DNA of 64,000 bases from SYOC01 sp964441775 (GTDB lineage: Bacteria; Desulfobacterota; Binatia; Bin18): NCBI GenBank assembly GCA_964441775.1, contig CAYTVL010000007.1, forward strand, positions 62,001 to 126,000, read 5' to 3'. The first letter of the stretch is position 1; each line of letters starts with the position of its first letter. This document shows, one piece after another, positions 1-8,643 of this stretch. The notes under the pieces are model-generated. The model was not told where the DNA came from, did not search any database, and saw nothing but the letters and a program-made list of their open reading frames with translations. Both the position numbers and the translations under genes were made by a program.

Positions 1-129
1 GCAGGTAAGGTCACGGTGGTCAACCCAGGCTCACCCTCACAGCCGCGAGACCAGGACCGGCGCGGCGCCTATGCGGTGTTTGATACCTACACCAGAGAAA
101 CGATCATCCAGCGATTTTCTTTGGAATGA
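1..129 (+). CDS. Metallophosphoesterase family protein, C-terminal end (partial)
   Basis: An open frame runs from the first base of the window to the TGA at 127-129 and gives 42 residues containing NPGSPSQPRD followed by RRGAYAVFDTY. An NPGS motif followed by a short beta-strand segment is the usual C-terminus of YfcE/MJ0936-type metallophosphoesterases (calcineurin-like phosphodiesterases). In these the His and Asp metal ligands lie further upstream, outside the window. The assignment rests on this short motif only. The next gene starts 64 bases downstream on the same strand. Confidence 0.55.
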   Translation, partial: AGKVTVVNPGSPSQPRDQDRRGAYAVFDTYTRETIIQRFSLE

Positions 130-193
130 CCTGTTCGCATTCAACCTTCAGCTCTCAGCCCTGAGCTGGCAACTTCCTTGAGAGAGGTGTCTC

Positions 194-1498
194 ATGAAGA
201 AGAAGCCCCCCGCTCACGTTCCCCCACCCCCTTCGGACCCTTCGGATACTTCTACCGTCCCGTCCAGCAGTCGTCGCCAGTTCCTCCGTACTGCGGCAAT
301 CAGCGCCGCTGCTGGTAGCAGCGCTCTCGCCGCTGGCTGCAAGTACAAAACTCAATTTTTTCTTCTGAGCCGCGCCCCAACTGAGGCCAAAGAGAAAAAT
401 CCCGAGTGGCAAGAGTCTCATATTCGCAGCTATCGCCCGCTTGGACACACCAGCATGCCGATATCTGACATTTCCTTCGGCTGCGCGAGTCTCGACAACG
501 TCGCCACTGTCAAGCGCGCGCTGGAACGAGGCGTCAACTATTTCGACACCTCGCCGGATTACTCCCGTGCCGGGTCCGAGCAGACCCTCGGAGAAGGCAT
601 CAAAGGTTTTCCGCGCGACAAGCTCTTTATTGTCTCCAAGTTTTGCACGCTCGAGAACCACCTCAGTAACGACGCCCCGGTCAACGAGGTCATTGCCGCG
701 GTAGAAGGCAGCCTTAAACGACTCGGCACGGACTACCTCGACCTCGCGCATATCCATGCGTGTGATTCGCTTGATCGGCTGATGAACCCTAACATTCACG
801 AAGCCTTCGATCGACTCAAAGAACAGGGAAAACTGCGTTTTCTTGGCGTCTCGTCGCATACACCCCATCTTGAAACCGTCATGCGGCACGCAGTGGACTC
901 CGGGCGTTTCGATGTCATCATGGTCGCCTACAATTTTCGCAATTGGCCGGACCTTACTAACATTTTTCGGGACGCCAAGCAGAAAGGCGTTGGTGTGGTC
1001 GCCATGAAGACGCTGAAAGGCGCGAAACATACAGCCCTCTCGGACTTCACACCAACCGAACGCGAGTCCTTCGCCCAGGCCGCATTCAAATGGGTGTTGT
1101 CGAATGACAACGTCAGCGGGCTGGTGGTGTCCATTAACTCGTTGTCGCAAATTGATGAGTATCTCCACGCCTCAGGTCAGCCGCTGCAAAAGACAGATCT
1201 TGATCTTTTAGAAAAGTATGACCGTTTAGTCGCTAACGACTATTGTCGTCCTGGTTGCGGAGCTTGTCTGTCTTCCTGCCCGGCGGATGTTCCCATTAAC
1301 GACGTGCTCCGCTACGCCATGTACTACGAAAATTATGGCCAGCAGCGCCTTGGCATGGAAAAATACGAGCGCATCGCTCAGACTCGCAACGTTTCGCAGT
1401 GCGCGGAATGCAAAGCCCCCTGCGAACAAGCCTGTCCGTTTGATCTCCCCGTGAAAGAAAAACTGCTGCGTGCGGACCGCCTGCTGCGTTTCACGTAA
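194..1498 (+). CDS. Tat-exported aldo/keto reductase with C-terminal 4Fe-4S motifs
   Basis: The product has 434 residues. A twin-arginine signal (SRRQFLRTAAIS, about residues 26-40) precedes an Ala-rich stretch ending in LAAGC, so it is probably exported folded through Tat and possibly lipid-anchored. An aldo/keto reductase barrel follows: strand motif ISFGCASL, the catalytic-type segment YFDTSPDYSRAGSEQTLGEG with the conserved Asp and Tyr, then VSKF and DYLDLAHIH. The C-terminus carries two cysteine clusters, CRPGCGACLSSCP and CAECKAPCEQACP, typical of ferredoxin-like 4Fe-4S binding in this AKR subfamily. The substrate is unknown. GAGAGG upstream of the ATG supports the start. A folded cofactor-containing enzyme is consistent with Tat rather than Sec export. 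Confidence 0.85.
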   Translation: MKKKPPAHVPPPPSDPSDTSTVPSSSRRQFLRTAAISAAAGSSALAAGCKYKTQFFLLSRAPTEAKEKNPEWQESHIRSYRPLGHTSMPISDISFGCASLDNVATVKRALERGVNYFDTSPDYSRAGSEQTLGEGIKGFPRDKLFIVSKFCTLENHLSNDAPVNEVIAAVEGSLKRLGTDYLDLAHIHACDSLDRLMNPNIHEAFDRLKEQGKLRFLGVSSHTPHLETVMRHAVDSGRFDVIMVAYNFRNWPDLTNIFRDAKQKGVGVVAMKTLKGAKHTALSDFTPTERESFAQAAFKWVLSNDNVSGLVVSINSLSQIDEYLHASGQPLQKTDLDLLEKYDRLVANDYCRPGCGACLSSCPADVPINDVLRYAMYYENYGQQRLGMEKYERIAQTRNVSQCAECKAPCEQACPFDLPVKEKLLRADRLLRFT

Positions 1499-1536
1499 GC
1501 AGAGGACTCAACCATCCCCGTGGAGTCAAAGTAGAA

Positions 1537-2232
1537 ATGCAGAGGACAGCCGGCGATCCATTGAGCGATGCGAAGATCATCGACTCGTGGAAGAAAAACG
1601 TTTCATCTTGGACAACTGCGGTGCGTGAGGGACAGATCGAGAGTCGCACGCTCGTTACCAATCAGGCGATCGTAGAGGCGACGCTAGGCCGCTCCCCGCG
1701 TTCGGTTCTCGATCTTGGCTGTGGGGAAGGTTGGTTGGCCCGCGCCCTCGCCGCCAAAGGCATTCATGTCATTGGGATCGATGTTGTTCCAGGTTTTATA
1801 GAACAAGCGCAACAGGCTGGCGGCGGCGATTTCCGCGTAGTTTCCTATGAAGACCTCATCGCCGGCAAGTTGATGGTCAAGGTCGATGCCGTTGTCTGTA
1901 ATTTTGCTCTGCTCGGTCAGGAGTCCATTGCAGGAGTATGCAAAACGATTCCAACGCTGTTGAATCCAGGCGGCGCCTTTCTTGTCCAGACTTTGCACCC
2001 GTTAGTCGCTTGCGGAGAGTCACCGTATCAAGACGGCTGGCGAGAAGGGTCATGGGCTGGATTCAACCCTGACTTCACCGATCCAGCCCCATGGTATTTC
2101 AGAACGCTGGAAAGTTGGATACAGCTATTTGTGGAGAGTGGGTTTCGAGTGCGCGAAGTGCGTGAACCTCTGCATCCAAAGACGCAAAAGCCCGCTTCGG
2201 TATTATTCATTGCGGCGGTGGGGGAGGCCTGA
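1537..2232 (+). CDS. Class I SAM-dependent methyltransferase
   Basis: The product has 231 residues with a Rossmann-type methyltransferase core. Motif I is VLDLGCGEGWLARAL (about residues 58-72), followed by the acidic strand end VIGIDVV that contacts the SAM ribose, and by VDAVVCNFALL as motif II. The arrangement matches UbiE/Tam-like small-molecule methyltransferases (Methyltransf_11/25). The substrate cannot be deduced. It lies 38 bases after the aldo/keto reductase gene and is probably cotranscribed with it. No strong ribosome binding site is visible. Confidence 0.85.
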   Translation: MQRTAGDPLSDAKIIDSWKKNVSSWTTAVREGQIESRTLVTNQAIVEATLGRSPRSVLDLGCGEGWLARALAAKGIHVIGIDVVPGFIEQAQQAGGGDFRVVSYEDLIAGKLMVKVDAVVCNFALLGQESIAGVCKTIPTLLNPGGAFLVQTLHPLVACGESPYQDGWREGSWAGFNPDFTDPAPWYFRTLESWIQLFVESGFRVREVREPLHPKTQKPASVLFIAAVGEA

Positions 2233-2274
2233 CCGCCCAACGTCACGGAGCCTGTCCACATCGTAAAGGAGGCA

Positions 2275-3111
2275 ATGATGAGTCAAACAAAGCCTATGCG
2301 AGTACATGTCATCACCGGAGGATTCCCTCCTGGTTCAGCAGCTGGACACGACATGGAGTATGCGCGGCTGCGCATTTTGCAACTGTTGCAAGAGCAGTCC
2401 CACATTCTTACTACTGTCAGCAGCGATTTCACCGATATCGCGAAGTGGCTCCCAGGCAGCCAGCTTCTCATCACTTACGTCGCCGGTCCTTTTCCCAGTG
2501 AAGAGCAGAATCATGTCATCCGAGAGTGGCTGGAAGCCGGAGGACGTTGGTTCGCTTTACACGGCACCAGCGGAGGCAAGGCGGTTCCTGTCGACGCCCA
2601 ACGCCGGGCGCGCAAAATGGTCAAAGGGAGTCATCACGCCACCTTGGGCGGCTTCTTTCTCAATCACCCGCCGGTGCGCAAGTTTCAGGTCACTGTCACT
2701 CATCGTGAACACGTGCTCACCAAAGACCTGCCGCCATCGTTTGAGGTCATGGACGAACTCTATCTCATTGAGCTGCAAGCGCCGGCAACGCACCAAGTAT
2801 TGTTGACAACGGAGCTGGCCAAAGACCCGTCTCCGCCGGGCTTTGGCTTTGTGTACGATCAAGACACGGCGCTACAGCCCGATGGCAAGACGCGCGTGCT
2901 CGGCTACGTGCGCGAGCTGGGCAAAGGCAGCGTGGCGTACATCGCGCTCGGACATTGCCACTCGCCCACCAGCAACGTGCAACCGTTTGTGGACCCTAGC
3001 GTAGAGGCTTCTGGCAGTACGCCCATGCTCTTTCGTGGCGCGTGGGAAACCGCGCCGTTTGAACAATTGCTGCGCAATGGCATCGCTTGGGGCAGCCAAG
3101 CAGGGCGTTAA
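2275..3111 (+). CDS. ThuA-like domain protein
   Basis: The product has 278 residues. It opens with a strand (VHVITGGFPPG), and has the HGTSGG segment and the GSHH...FLNHPP region typical of ThuA-like proteins (trehalose-utilisation family, class I glutamine amidotransferase fold). Near the end is GKGSVAYIALGH, also characteristic. Family members are often linked to sugar catabolism but have no settled enzymatic activity. AAGGAGG at 2266-2272 supports a start at 2275 or the adjacent ATG at 2278. There is no signal peptide. moaC begins 12 bases downstream. Confidence 0.75.
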   Translation: MMSQTKPMRVHVITGGFPPGSAAGHDMEYARLRILQLLQEQSHILTTVSSDFTDIAKWLPGSQLLITYVAGPFPSEEQNHVIREWLEAGGRWFALHGTSGGKAVPVDAQRRARKMVKGSHHATLGGFFLNHPPVRKFQVTVTHREHVLTKDLPPSFEVMDELYLIELQAPATHQVLLTTELAKDPSPPGFGFVYDQDTALQPDGKTRVLGYVRELGKGSVAYIALGHCHSPTSNVQPFVDPSVEASGSTPMLFRGAWETAPFEQLLRNGIAWGSQAGR

Positions 3112-3123
3112 GAAAGGGTCCCT

Positions 3124-3603
3124 ATGAAAAAACTGAGCCACCTCGACTCACAAGGCCGGGCGCGCATGGTCGACGTCTCTGCCAAACAAGTCACCGTGCG
3201 CGAGGCGATCGCCACGGGTCTCGTCCGTATGCAGCCACAAGTGCTGCACCTCATTGTGACCGGGGCCATCTCGAAAGGCGATGTGCTGGCGACAGCGCGA
3301 ATCGCGGGCATCATGGCGGCGAAAAAAACCTCGGAACTCATCCCACTATGCCATCCCTTACCTGTTGCTTCCGTCAAGGTAGAATTTACGCCAGATGAAG
3401 CCGCTGGAACAATCGCCATCGAAGCCCGCGTCAAGGTCGAGGCCAAGACAGGCGTCGAGATGGAGGCGCTGACCGCGGTGTCGGTCGCCGCATTAACCAT
3501 CTATGACATGTGTAAAGCTGTAGACAAAGGCATCGTGATTTCCGATATTTGTTTACAGAAGAAAACCGGCGGCAAAAGCGGCGCGTATGTGAGGGCGGCG
3601 TGA
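3124..3603 (+). CDS. moaC: Cyclic pyranopterin monophosphate synthase MoaC
   Basis: The product has 159 residues, the usual MoaC length. MoaC converts the cyclic GTP derivative made by MoaA into cyclic pyranopterin monophosphate in molybdenum cofactor biosynthesis. Diagnostic segments are ELIPLCHPLP near residue 75, TGVEMEALTAVSVAALTIYDM near 110-130, and the C-terminal KTGGKSG that contributes active-site lysines. The gene ends in GTGA with the next gene, so the two are translationally coupled. No other moa genes lie nearby. Confidence 0.95.
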   Translation: MKKLSHLDSQGRARMVDVSAKQVTVREAIATGLVRMQPQVLHLIVTGAISKGDVLATARIAGIMAAKKTSELIPLCHPLPVASVKVEFTPDEAAGTIAIEARVKVEAKTGVEMEALTAVSVAALTIYDMCKAVDKGIVISDICLQKKTGGKSGAYVRAA

Positions 3604-4775
3604 CGATTGTCCGACTGAAACCTGGCCGAGAAGGGCCTGTGCGCGCAGGCCACCCGTGGATTTTCTCGGGCGCTATCAGTGCGATTACAGGGCAGGGTCC
3701 GGCCGGTTCTCTCGCCCGGGTCGTGACAGCGGATGGCGGTTTTCTTGGCCTTGGCTATTACAACGCTCGCTGTTCCATTGCCGTGCGGATGCTGACGCGC
3801 GCGGAGATGGTGATTGACGCATCTTTTGTTCGCCAACGTTTGGAAACTGCTCTCAATCTCCGGCGCGCCTTGCTTCCGCCAGAGACCACGGGCTACCGAT
3901 TGGTTAATGGCGAAGGCGACTTTCTTCCCGGGTTCGTCGTTGACGTGTACGGACAATTTCTCGTTTGTCAATGTCTAACCGCTGGGGCGGAAACGTTAAA
4001 GCCGCTTTTGGTCGAGGAACTGGCGGCGCTTCTTTCCCCTGCTGGCATTTACGAAAAAAGCGAAGGCAATGTCCGACAAGAAGAAGGTCTACCGAACGCT
4101 ACTGGTGTCGTGTGGGGAGCCGAGCTTCCTCCTGCGGTGGAAATCCAAGAAAATGGCTGCCGATTTTGGGTGGACCCCAGAGGCGGACAAAAAACCGGAT
4201 TCTTTCTTGACCAGCGCGACAATCGAGCGTTAGCGCGGAGCCTGGCGCAAGAGAAACACGTCCTGAACGGATTTGCTTACACCGGCGGGTTTGGTGTCTT
4301 TGCAGCAAAAGGAGGGGCCACAAGCGTTGTCTCAGTCGACAGTTCTGATGCGGCGCTGCGCTTGGCCCAACGCAACTGGGAGAGCAACATGTTGCCTCAC
4401 GAGCAGGGCCATTTCGTGCAAGCAGACATGTTTTCGTACCTGCGAGAAACAACTCAGCAGTTCGACCTCATTATTCTTGACCCGCCCCCCTTTATTCGTC
4501 GCCGGCAGGACCTCCAAGCTGGACAGAAAGGCTACAAAGAAACCAACCTGCAAGCTCTGCGGAAGGTGGCCCCGGGGGGTCACGTCTTAACTTTTAGCTG
4601 TTCGCAGCATATATCTGCGTCTGATTTTTCTCAGACCGTGCTCTTTGCCGCAGCCGATGCAAAACGAGAAGTACAGTTGCTGCGGCAGTTGGGCCCCGCA
4701 TTTGACCATCCTTTGAATCTGGCTCATGGCGAAGGCGTCTATCTAAAAGGGTTGTGGTTGCGCGTGGGGGATTGA
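3600..4775 (+). CDS. RlmI-like class I SAM-dependent RNA methyltransferase
   Basis: I place the start at the GTG at 3600, which overlaps the moaC stop as GTGA; this gives 391 residues beginning VTIVRLKPGREGPVRAGHPWIFSGAI as 26 residues of a PUA domain start. An ATG at 3549 is in frame but lies deep inside moaC. After the PUA domain comes a Rossmann methyltransferase core with NGFAYTGGFGVFAAKGG as motif I and the catalytic-region LDPPPFIRRR. This order matches RlmI/YccW, which methylates a cytosine (m5C) of 23S rRNA. The exact RNA target here is inferred. Start choice is well supported by the overlap. Confidence 0.85.
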   Translation: MTIVRLKPGREGPVRAGHPWIFSGAISAITGQGPAGSLARVVTADGGFLGLGYYNARCSIAVRMLTRAEMVIDASFVRQRLETALNLRRALLPPETTGYRLVNGEGDFLPGFVVDVYGQFLVCQCLTAGAETLKPLLVEELAALLSPAGIYEKSEGNVRQEEGLPNATGVVWGAELPPAVEIQENGCRFWVDPRGGQKTGFFLDQRDNRALARSLAQEKHVLNGFAYTGGFGVFAAKGGATSVVSVDSSDAALRLAQRNWESNMLPHEQGHFVQADMFSYLRETTQQFDLIILDPPPFIRRRQDLQAGQKGYKETNLQALRKVAPGGHVLTFSCSQHISASDFSQTVLFAAADAKREVQLLRQLGPAFDHPLNLAHGEGVYLKGLWLRVGD

Positions 4776-5002
4776 AATAGAAGCCAAAATGTGGGAGTCT
4801 TCTGGAACATTTTCTCTTATCAGCGATGAACGCTACACATCAACCCTTTATTTGTCCTTATTTTTCATCTGTCATTGACGTTCTCGACACACCTACCTAA
4901 CTCTGCTGAGCATTTTTCGGTCAGATAAAGAGGGGGTGGTGGATTGCTATTGACCCTAGCCTTCTTCAGGGGTTCCGGAAGAAGCTAAAAGAGGAAGAAT
5001 TT

Positions 5003-5542
5003 ATGCGAGGTCGTCCTGCAGGGCAGGAAAAAGCCAAAACGAAAGAGAAACAGAGCCAGAAACGCACTCAGCCGACGACCAAACGAGCAGCGAAGTCGAA
5101 GGCGGCTGCCGTTGCCCCGGTGATGCTTGAAGAGCTCGAGGAAGAGGAAGAATTTCAGGAGCTTCCTCAGATGGAAGAGACGCCTTCCACACCAACGGCA
5201 GCCCAGTTGTTAGTGCCCACCCCAACATTTGTCAACCGGAATATTGTCGCTCCAGACGGCAGTGTGCGCCCAGGGTGGGAAATGTGGATTGGTGATCACT
5301 GCTTTGGCCGGGCGGATAGCAAAGAACTGCTTCTCGCAAGCTTCCAACGCTTGCAGAGCCCGCCGGAAAGCTTTCATTGGCGGGAAGTGCGGAATCGGAT
5401 GCAAATGCGCGGTCGTCCGCGCCCTGTGCAACCTGAACCGGAAAAAGATGAGACCTGGGAAAAAGAAGAAGCGGAAGAGCCGCTACTCCTCGGCGAAGAA
5501 GAAGCTGACGGCTTTCAAGAGCTTTCCTGGGATAACGCGTAG
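5003..5542 (+). CDS. Hypothetical acidic protein with Lys-rich N-terminus
   Basis: I do not recognise this protein (179 residues). Residues 1-35 are Lys/Arg-rich and low in complexity, followed by an acidic run (LEELEEEEEFQEL). A short ordered core (about 70-135) contains PDGSVRPGWEMWIGDHCFGR and a predicted amphipathic helix, and a second acidic tail follows. AGAGGAAG upstream of the ATG is a good ribosome binding site. The charge layout suggests a nucleic-acid or ribosome-associated protein, but that is a guess. It stands alone, with 227 bases before it and about 180 after. Confidence 0.55.
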   Translation: MRGRPAGQEKAKTKEKQSQKRTQPTTKRAAKSKAAAVAPVMLEELEEEEEFQELPQMEETPSTPTAAQLLVPTPTFVNRNIVAPDGSVRPGWEMWIGDHCFGRADSKELLLASFQRLQSPPESFHWREVRNRMQMRGRPRPVQPEPEKDETWEKEEAEEPLLLGEEEADGFQELSWDNA

Positions 5543-5724
5543 CTTCACAGTCATTCTTGCAGGTTGGGTTAGAGATGCGATGATGGTGTGTCTCTGGCCC
5601 AACCCTTTCCTTTGCCCTCTTCCCTTTCATATTCCTCGACATCCACGTTTTTACGTTATTGAGCTTTGCGCCTCGTTTAGCTCCACAAGACACGGCGCAC
5701 AGAAGGCCGTCACTGGAGATGGAG

Positions 5725-6615
5725 ATGGGTACACGCCTCGGGTTCATTGGCCTTGGCATTATGGGTAAACCAATGGCGAGAAACCTGCTCAAAGCCGGGT
5801 TCCCGCTCATTGTCTACAGCCGTCGCCGCAGTTCAGTTGAAGAGCTTGTCATAGATGGCGCCACAGGTGCACGTTCATCGCATGAAGTTGCGAAAGCCTC
5901 AGACGTGGTGATCACCATGGTCACGGATACGCCGGATGTGCGCGACGTGATTGTGGGTGAAAATGGCGCGTTGAGTGGGCTGCGGGCTGGCGGCGTCATT
6001 ATTGACATGAGCACGATTTCTCCCAGCGCCACACGAGAAATCGCTGAGGTGGCGCTCGCCAAAGGGGTTGAGTATCTCGATGCGCCAGTGAGTGGAGGCG
6101 AAGGCGGCGCCATTGCCGGAACGCTGTCCATCATGGTCGGCGGGAAAGAGGAAACGTTCACAATTGCCCTACCTATTCTGCAAGCAATGGGCAAAAATAT
6201 CATTCACGTAGGAGGAGTCGGCGCGGGGCAACTGACGAAACTGTGTAATCAGATAGCGGTGGCCGTGACGAACTTAGCGATGAGTGAAGCTTTGCTGTTC
6301 GGCGCGAAGGCGGGCATTGATCTAGAAAAAATGCACAAAGCGATCAGCGGGGGCGCAGCAGGCTCCTGGCAACTCTCGAATCTCGGGCCACGCATCTTTC
6401 AACGCGACTTTGCCCCAGGCTTCATGGTCAAACTCCAACAGAAAGATTTACGGCTGGTCCTCCAAGAAGCGGACCGCCTCCAACTGGCCCTGCCGGCAAC
6501 CAGTTTGGTCCACAACTTGTTCAACGCGTTAGAGGCAATGGGGGCGAGAGATGAAGGCACCCAAGCTCTCGTAAAAGTGTTGGAACAATTAGCTGGTGTC
6601 GAAGTAAAAACGTAA
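5725..6615 (+). CDS. NAD(P)-dependent oxidoreductase, 3-hydroxyisobutyrate dehydrogenase family
   Basis: The likely start is the ATG at 5725, preceded by GGAG at 5715-5718; it gives 296 residues and places the nucleotide-binding motif GFIGLGIMGKPMARNL at the N-terminus. DAPVSGGEGGAIAGTLSIMVGG is the substrate-loop signature of the family. GAGQLTKLCNQ contains the catalytic lysine. FAPGFMVKLQQKDLRL is the C-terminal helical signature. Relatives reduce 2-hydroxy-3-oxopropionate (tartronate semialdehyde) or oxidise 3-hydroxyisobutyrate or related beta-hydroxyacids. The sequence alone does not choose between these. An in-frame ATG at 5659 would add 22 residues of no family resemblance. Confidence 0.9.
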   Translation: MGTRLGFIGLGIMGKPMARNLLKAGFPLIVYSRRRSSVEELVIDGATGARSSHEVAKASDVVITMVTDTPDVRDVIVGENGALSGLRAGGVIIDMSTISPSATREIAEVALAKGVEYLDAPVSGGEGGAIAGTLSIMVGGKEETFTIALPILQAMGKNIIHVGGVGAGQLTKLCNQIAVAVTNLAMSEALLFGAKAGIDLEKMHKAISGGAAGSWQLSNLGPRIFQRDFAPGFMVKLQQKDLRLVLQEADRLQLALPATSLVHNLFNALEAMGARDEGTQALVKVLEQLAGVEVKT

Positions 6616-6633
6616 AACAACGAGACTTGACGA

Positions 6634-8535
6634 CTACGGTTTCCACTCCTCGTCCCCAGCCGAGCGAACCTGAAGGAAAGCAGAAACAGGGACAACCACA
6701 GAAAAGCGCGAGCCTCGCCCAGGAGCGCTCGCGACCTCAATATGACCGCCGTGCGCCTCAACAAACGCCTTGACAATGAAAAGGCCAAGCCCGGCTCCTT
6801 CACTCACTCGTGCTTGCATTCCTTGATGATATTTCTCAAAAAGAGCGTCTATTTCTTCTTGAGGCAATCCCGGCCCCGAGTCTTCGATTGTGGCGACAAT
6901 CGCGTTCGCGCGCAGCGATGATCGAACGGTGACTTGCCCCTGTTGGGGTGTGAACTTCAGGGCGTTATTGAGCAAGTTTGCAAAGACACGTTCCAATGCT
7001 AACGGGTCGGCATCCAGCGGAGGCAGGTCGTCCTGGAGTTGAAGACTGAGCGTAATGTCTTGGCGTATCGCCTCTCCTTCATATTGTTGCACGACCTGAC
7101 GCAACAGGGAGTTGATCGCTAGAGGTTCTCGGGCAAGAGTCAAGTGGCCGGATTCTATCTTTGAAAGATCAAGATAGTTTGTTACGAGCGAATGGAGCGT
7201 GAGCGCGTTGCTGCGCAAACGCTGGAGCAGCGTGCGTTGCTCTGTATCGTTGATGTCTTCAAGCAACAATTCCGCATAGCCGAGAATGACGTGGACAGGA
7301 TTTTTAATGTCGTGCGTCAGCATCGCCAGAAAATCCGCGCGCTGTCGTTCTAGCTTCTTCTTGAGGGAGATATCGCGGAGAACACACACCATCCCGACTG
7401 GCCTCTCGCTTTCGCCCAGAATACTCGTCGAGACTTCCAAGGGGATGAGTTTCCCCGATTTATCTACACCTTCCAATTCAAAAAGCGCGGGCAAAGGCTC
7501 ACCACGCAGGACCTGTTCGGTATGGACGTGCATGGTCGCGGCGCTCTCAGTAGTCAGGAACCTATCGGCAGCCTGAGCGAGCACGTCATCTGGTTTATAT
7601 TGTAATACCCGTTCAATAGCTTGATTCACCCCGATAATAGTGAGTTCGAGATCGACCGTCAGAATCACTTCATCAACAGCGCGAAAAATTGCTGCTAACC
7701 GCGCCTCTCTCTCCCGCAGAGCGCCTTCTATGCGCTTCCGTACCGTGATTTCATTTTCCAAATTTTTCTGCGCCGCCTCGGCTATCGCCGCGCGCTGTTG
7801 GGCTTCCTCAGTGCGTTTGCGCTCTGTCACATCTCTGGCGATCCCCAGGATGCTGACGACTTTCCCGTCTCGGGAACAAGGCGAGACCAGGATCTCGGCA
7901 AAAAGTGGTGTTGCAGATTTTGGTGAGAGACGGATTTCAAAAGGCGCTGGCTTTTCGCCTTGGAGCACTTGCCGCCAGAGAGCTAGCGCCACAGGGACAT
8001 CGTCCTGATGCAATAACGGCATGAACGATTTACCGATCCACTCTTGAGGGGGCCACCCCATGGCTTCGGCAAAGACTGCATTGAGCGAAGAGAATTCCCC
8101 CTCAGGCGTAAGGGTAAAAATAACGTCGCGCGCATTCTCTACGAGGTTGCGATAACGCTCCTCAGCTTCTTGCAACGCTTGCTGAGTATCTTGCTGCTCA
8201 GTATCGTTCCGCCGCGCGTCACCAACAGGTTGGCGAAAGAACGTGACTAAAATGGCGACGTTGGGCTCAGCAACGACACTGTGTTCAACATGAGCACCAA
8301 CGGGGACGATCATTCCTGGAGTAAGAAGGTACTGTGTCTCAGCCACATTGAGCACGCCAGAACCCAACACACACTGGATAGTGATCGGAGTCACGGCGGA
8401 ATGGGCAGCCAAGATGGCGCAGTTCCGTAGACGAATCAGGACGAGTCGACGCCAGGCGTCCGTAAAAAGAGTCTGCACTTCTCGATCTGCACCGACGCCA
8501 ATCTCCAGGGGGAGTGTAACAACATCGTCCTTCAT
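6634..8535 (-). CDS. Cupin-PAS-PAS sensor histidine kinase
   Basis: The product has 633 residues and no transmembrane segment. Residues about 1-105 look like a small beta-barrel cupin-type domain. A PAS domain follows (EERYRNLVENARDVIFTL; 130-245), then a coiled-coil linker, a second PAS domain (about 285-405), a HisKA domain with phospho-acceptor motif MLTHDIKNPVHVI and a HATPase with NNALKFTP (N box), DSGPGLP (G1) and GAGLGLFIVKAF (G2). All catalytic boxes are intact. The start is the ATG at 8535; the codon before it is TTG. It diverges from the kinase gene at 8644, and no response regulator lies within the window next to it. Confidence 0.85.
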   Translation of the reverse strand: MKDDVVTLPLEIGVGADREVQTLFTDAWRRLVLIRLRNCAILAAHSAVTPITIQCVLGSGVLNVAETQYLLTPGMIVPVGAHVEHSVVAEPNVAILVTFFRQPVGDARRNDTEQQDTQQALQEAEERYRNLVENARDVIFTLTPEGEFSSLNAVFAEAMGWPPQEWIGKSFMPLLHQDDVPVALALWRQVLQGEKPAPFEIRLSPKSATPLFAEILVSPCSRDGKVVSILGIARDVTERKRTEEAQQRAAIAEAAQKNLENEITVRKRIEGALREREARLAAIFRAVDEVILTVDLELTIIGVNQAIERVLQYKPDDVLAQAADRFLTTESAATMHVHTEQVLRGEPLPALFELEGVDKSGKLIPLEVSTSILGESERPVGMVCVLRDISLKKKLERQRADFLAMLTHDIKNPVHVILGYAELLLEDINDTEQRTLLQRLRSNALTLHSLVTNYLDLSKIESGHLTLAREPLAINSLLRQVVQQYEGEAIRQDITLSLQLQDDLPPLDADPLALERVFANLLNNALKFTPQQGQVTVRSSLRANAIVATIEDSGPGLPQEEIDALFEKYHQGMQARVSEGAGLGLFIVKAFVEAHGGHIEVASAPGRGSRFSVVVPVSAFLQVRSAGDEEWKP

Positions 8536-8643
8536 CAAGCGCTTTTCTCTCTATTTTGGGGCACTCTAGCATTTCTCCATGCCACAAGGAACGGGACGAC
8601 TGGACAAGTGAGGGGATAACAGAGTAAAAGAAGAGCAACCACT

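Noticed and set aside
155..1168. Minus-strand 337-codon reading frame
   Set aside because: It is antisense to the aldo/keto reductase, which has clear motifs; the antisense product resembles nothing.
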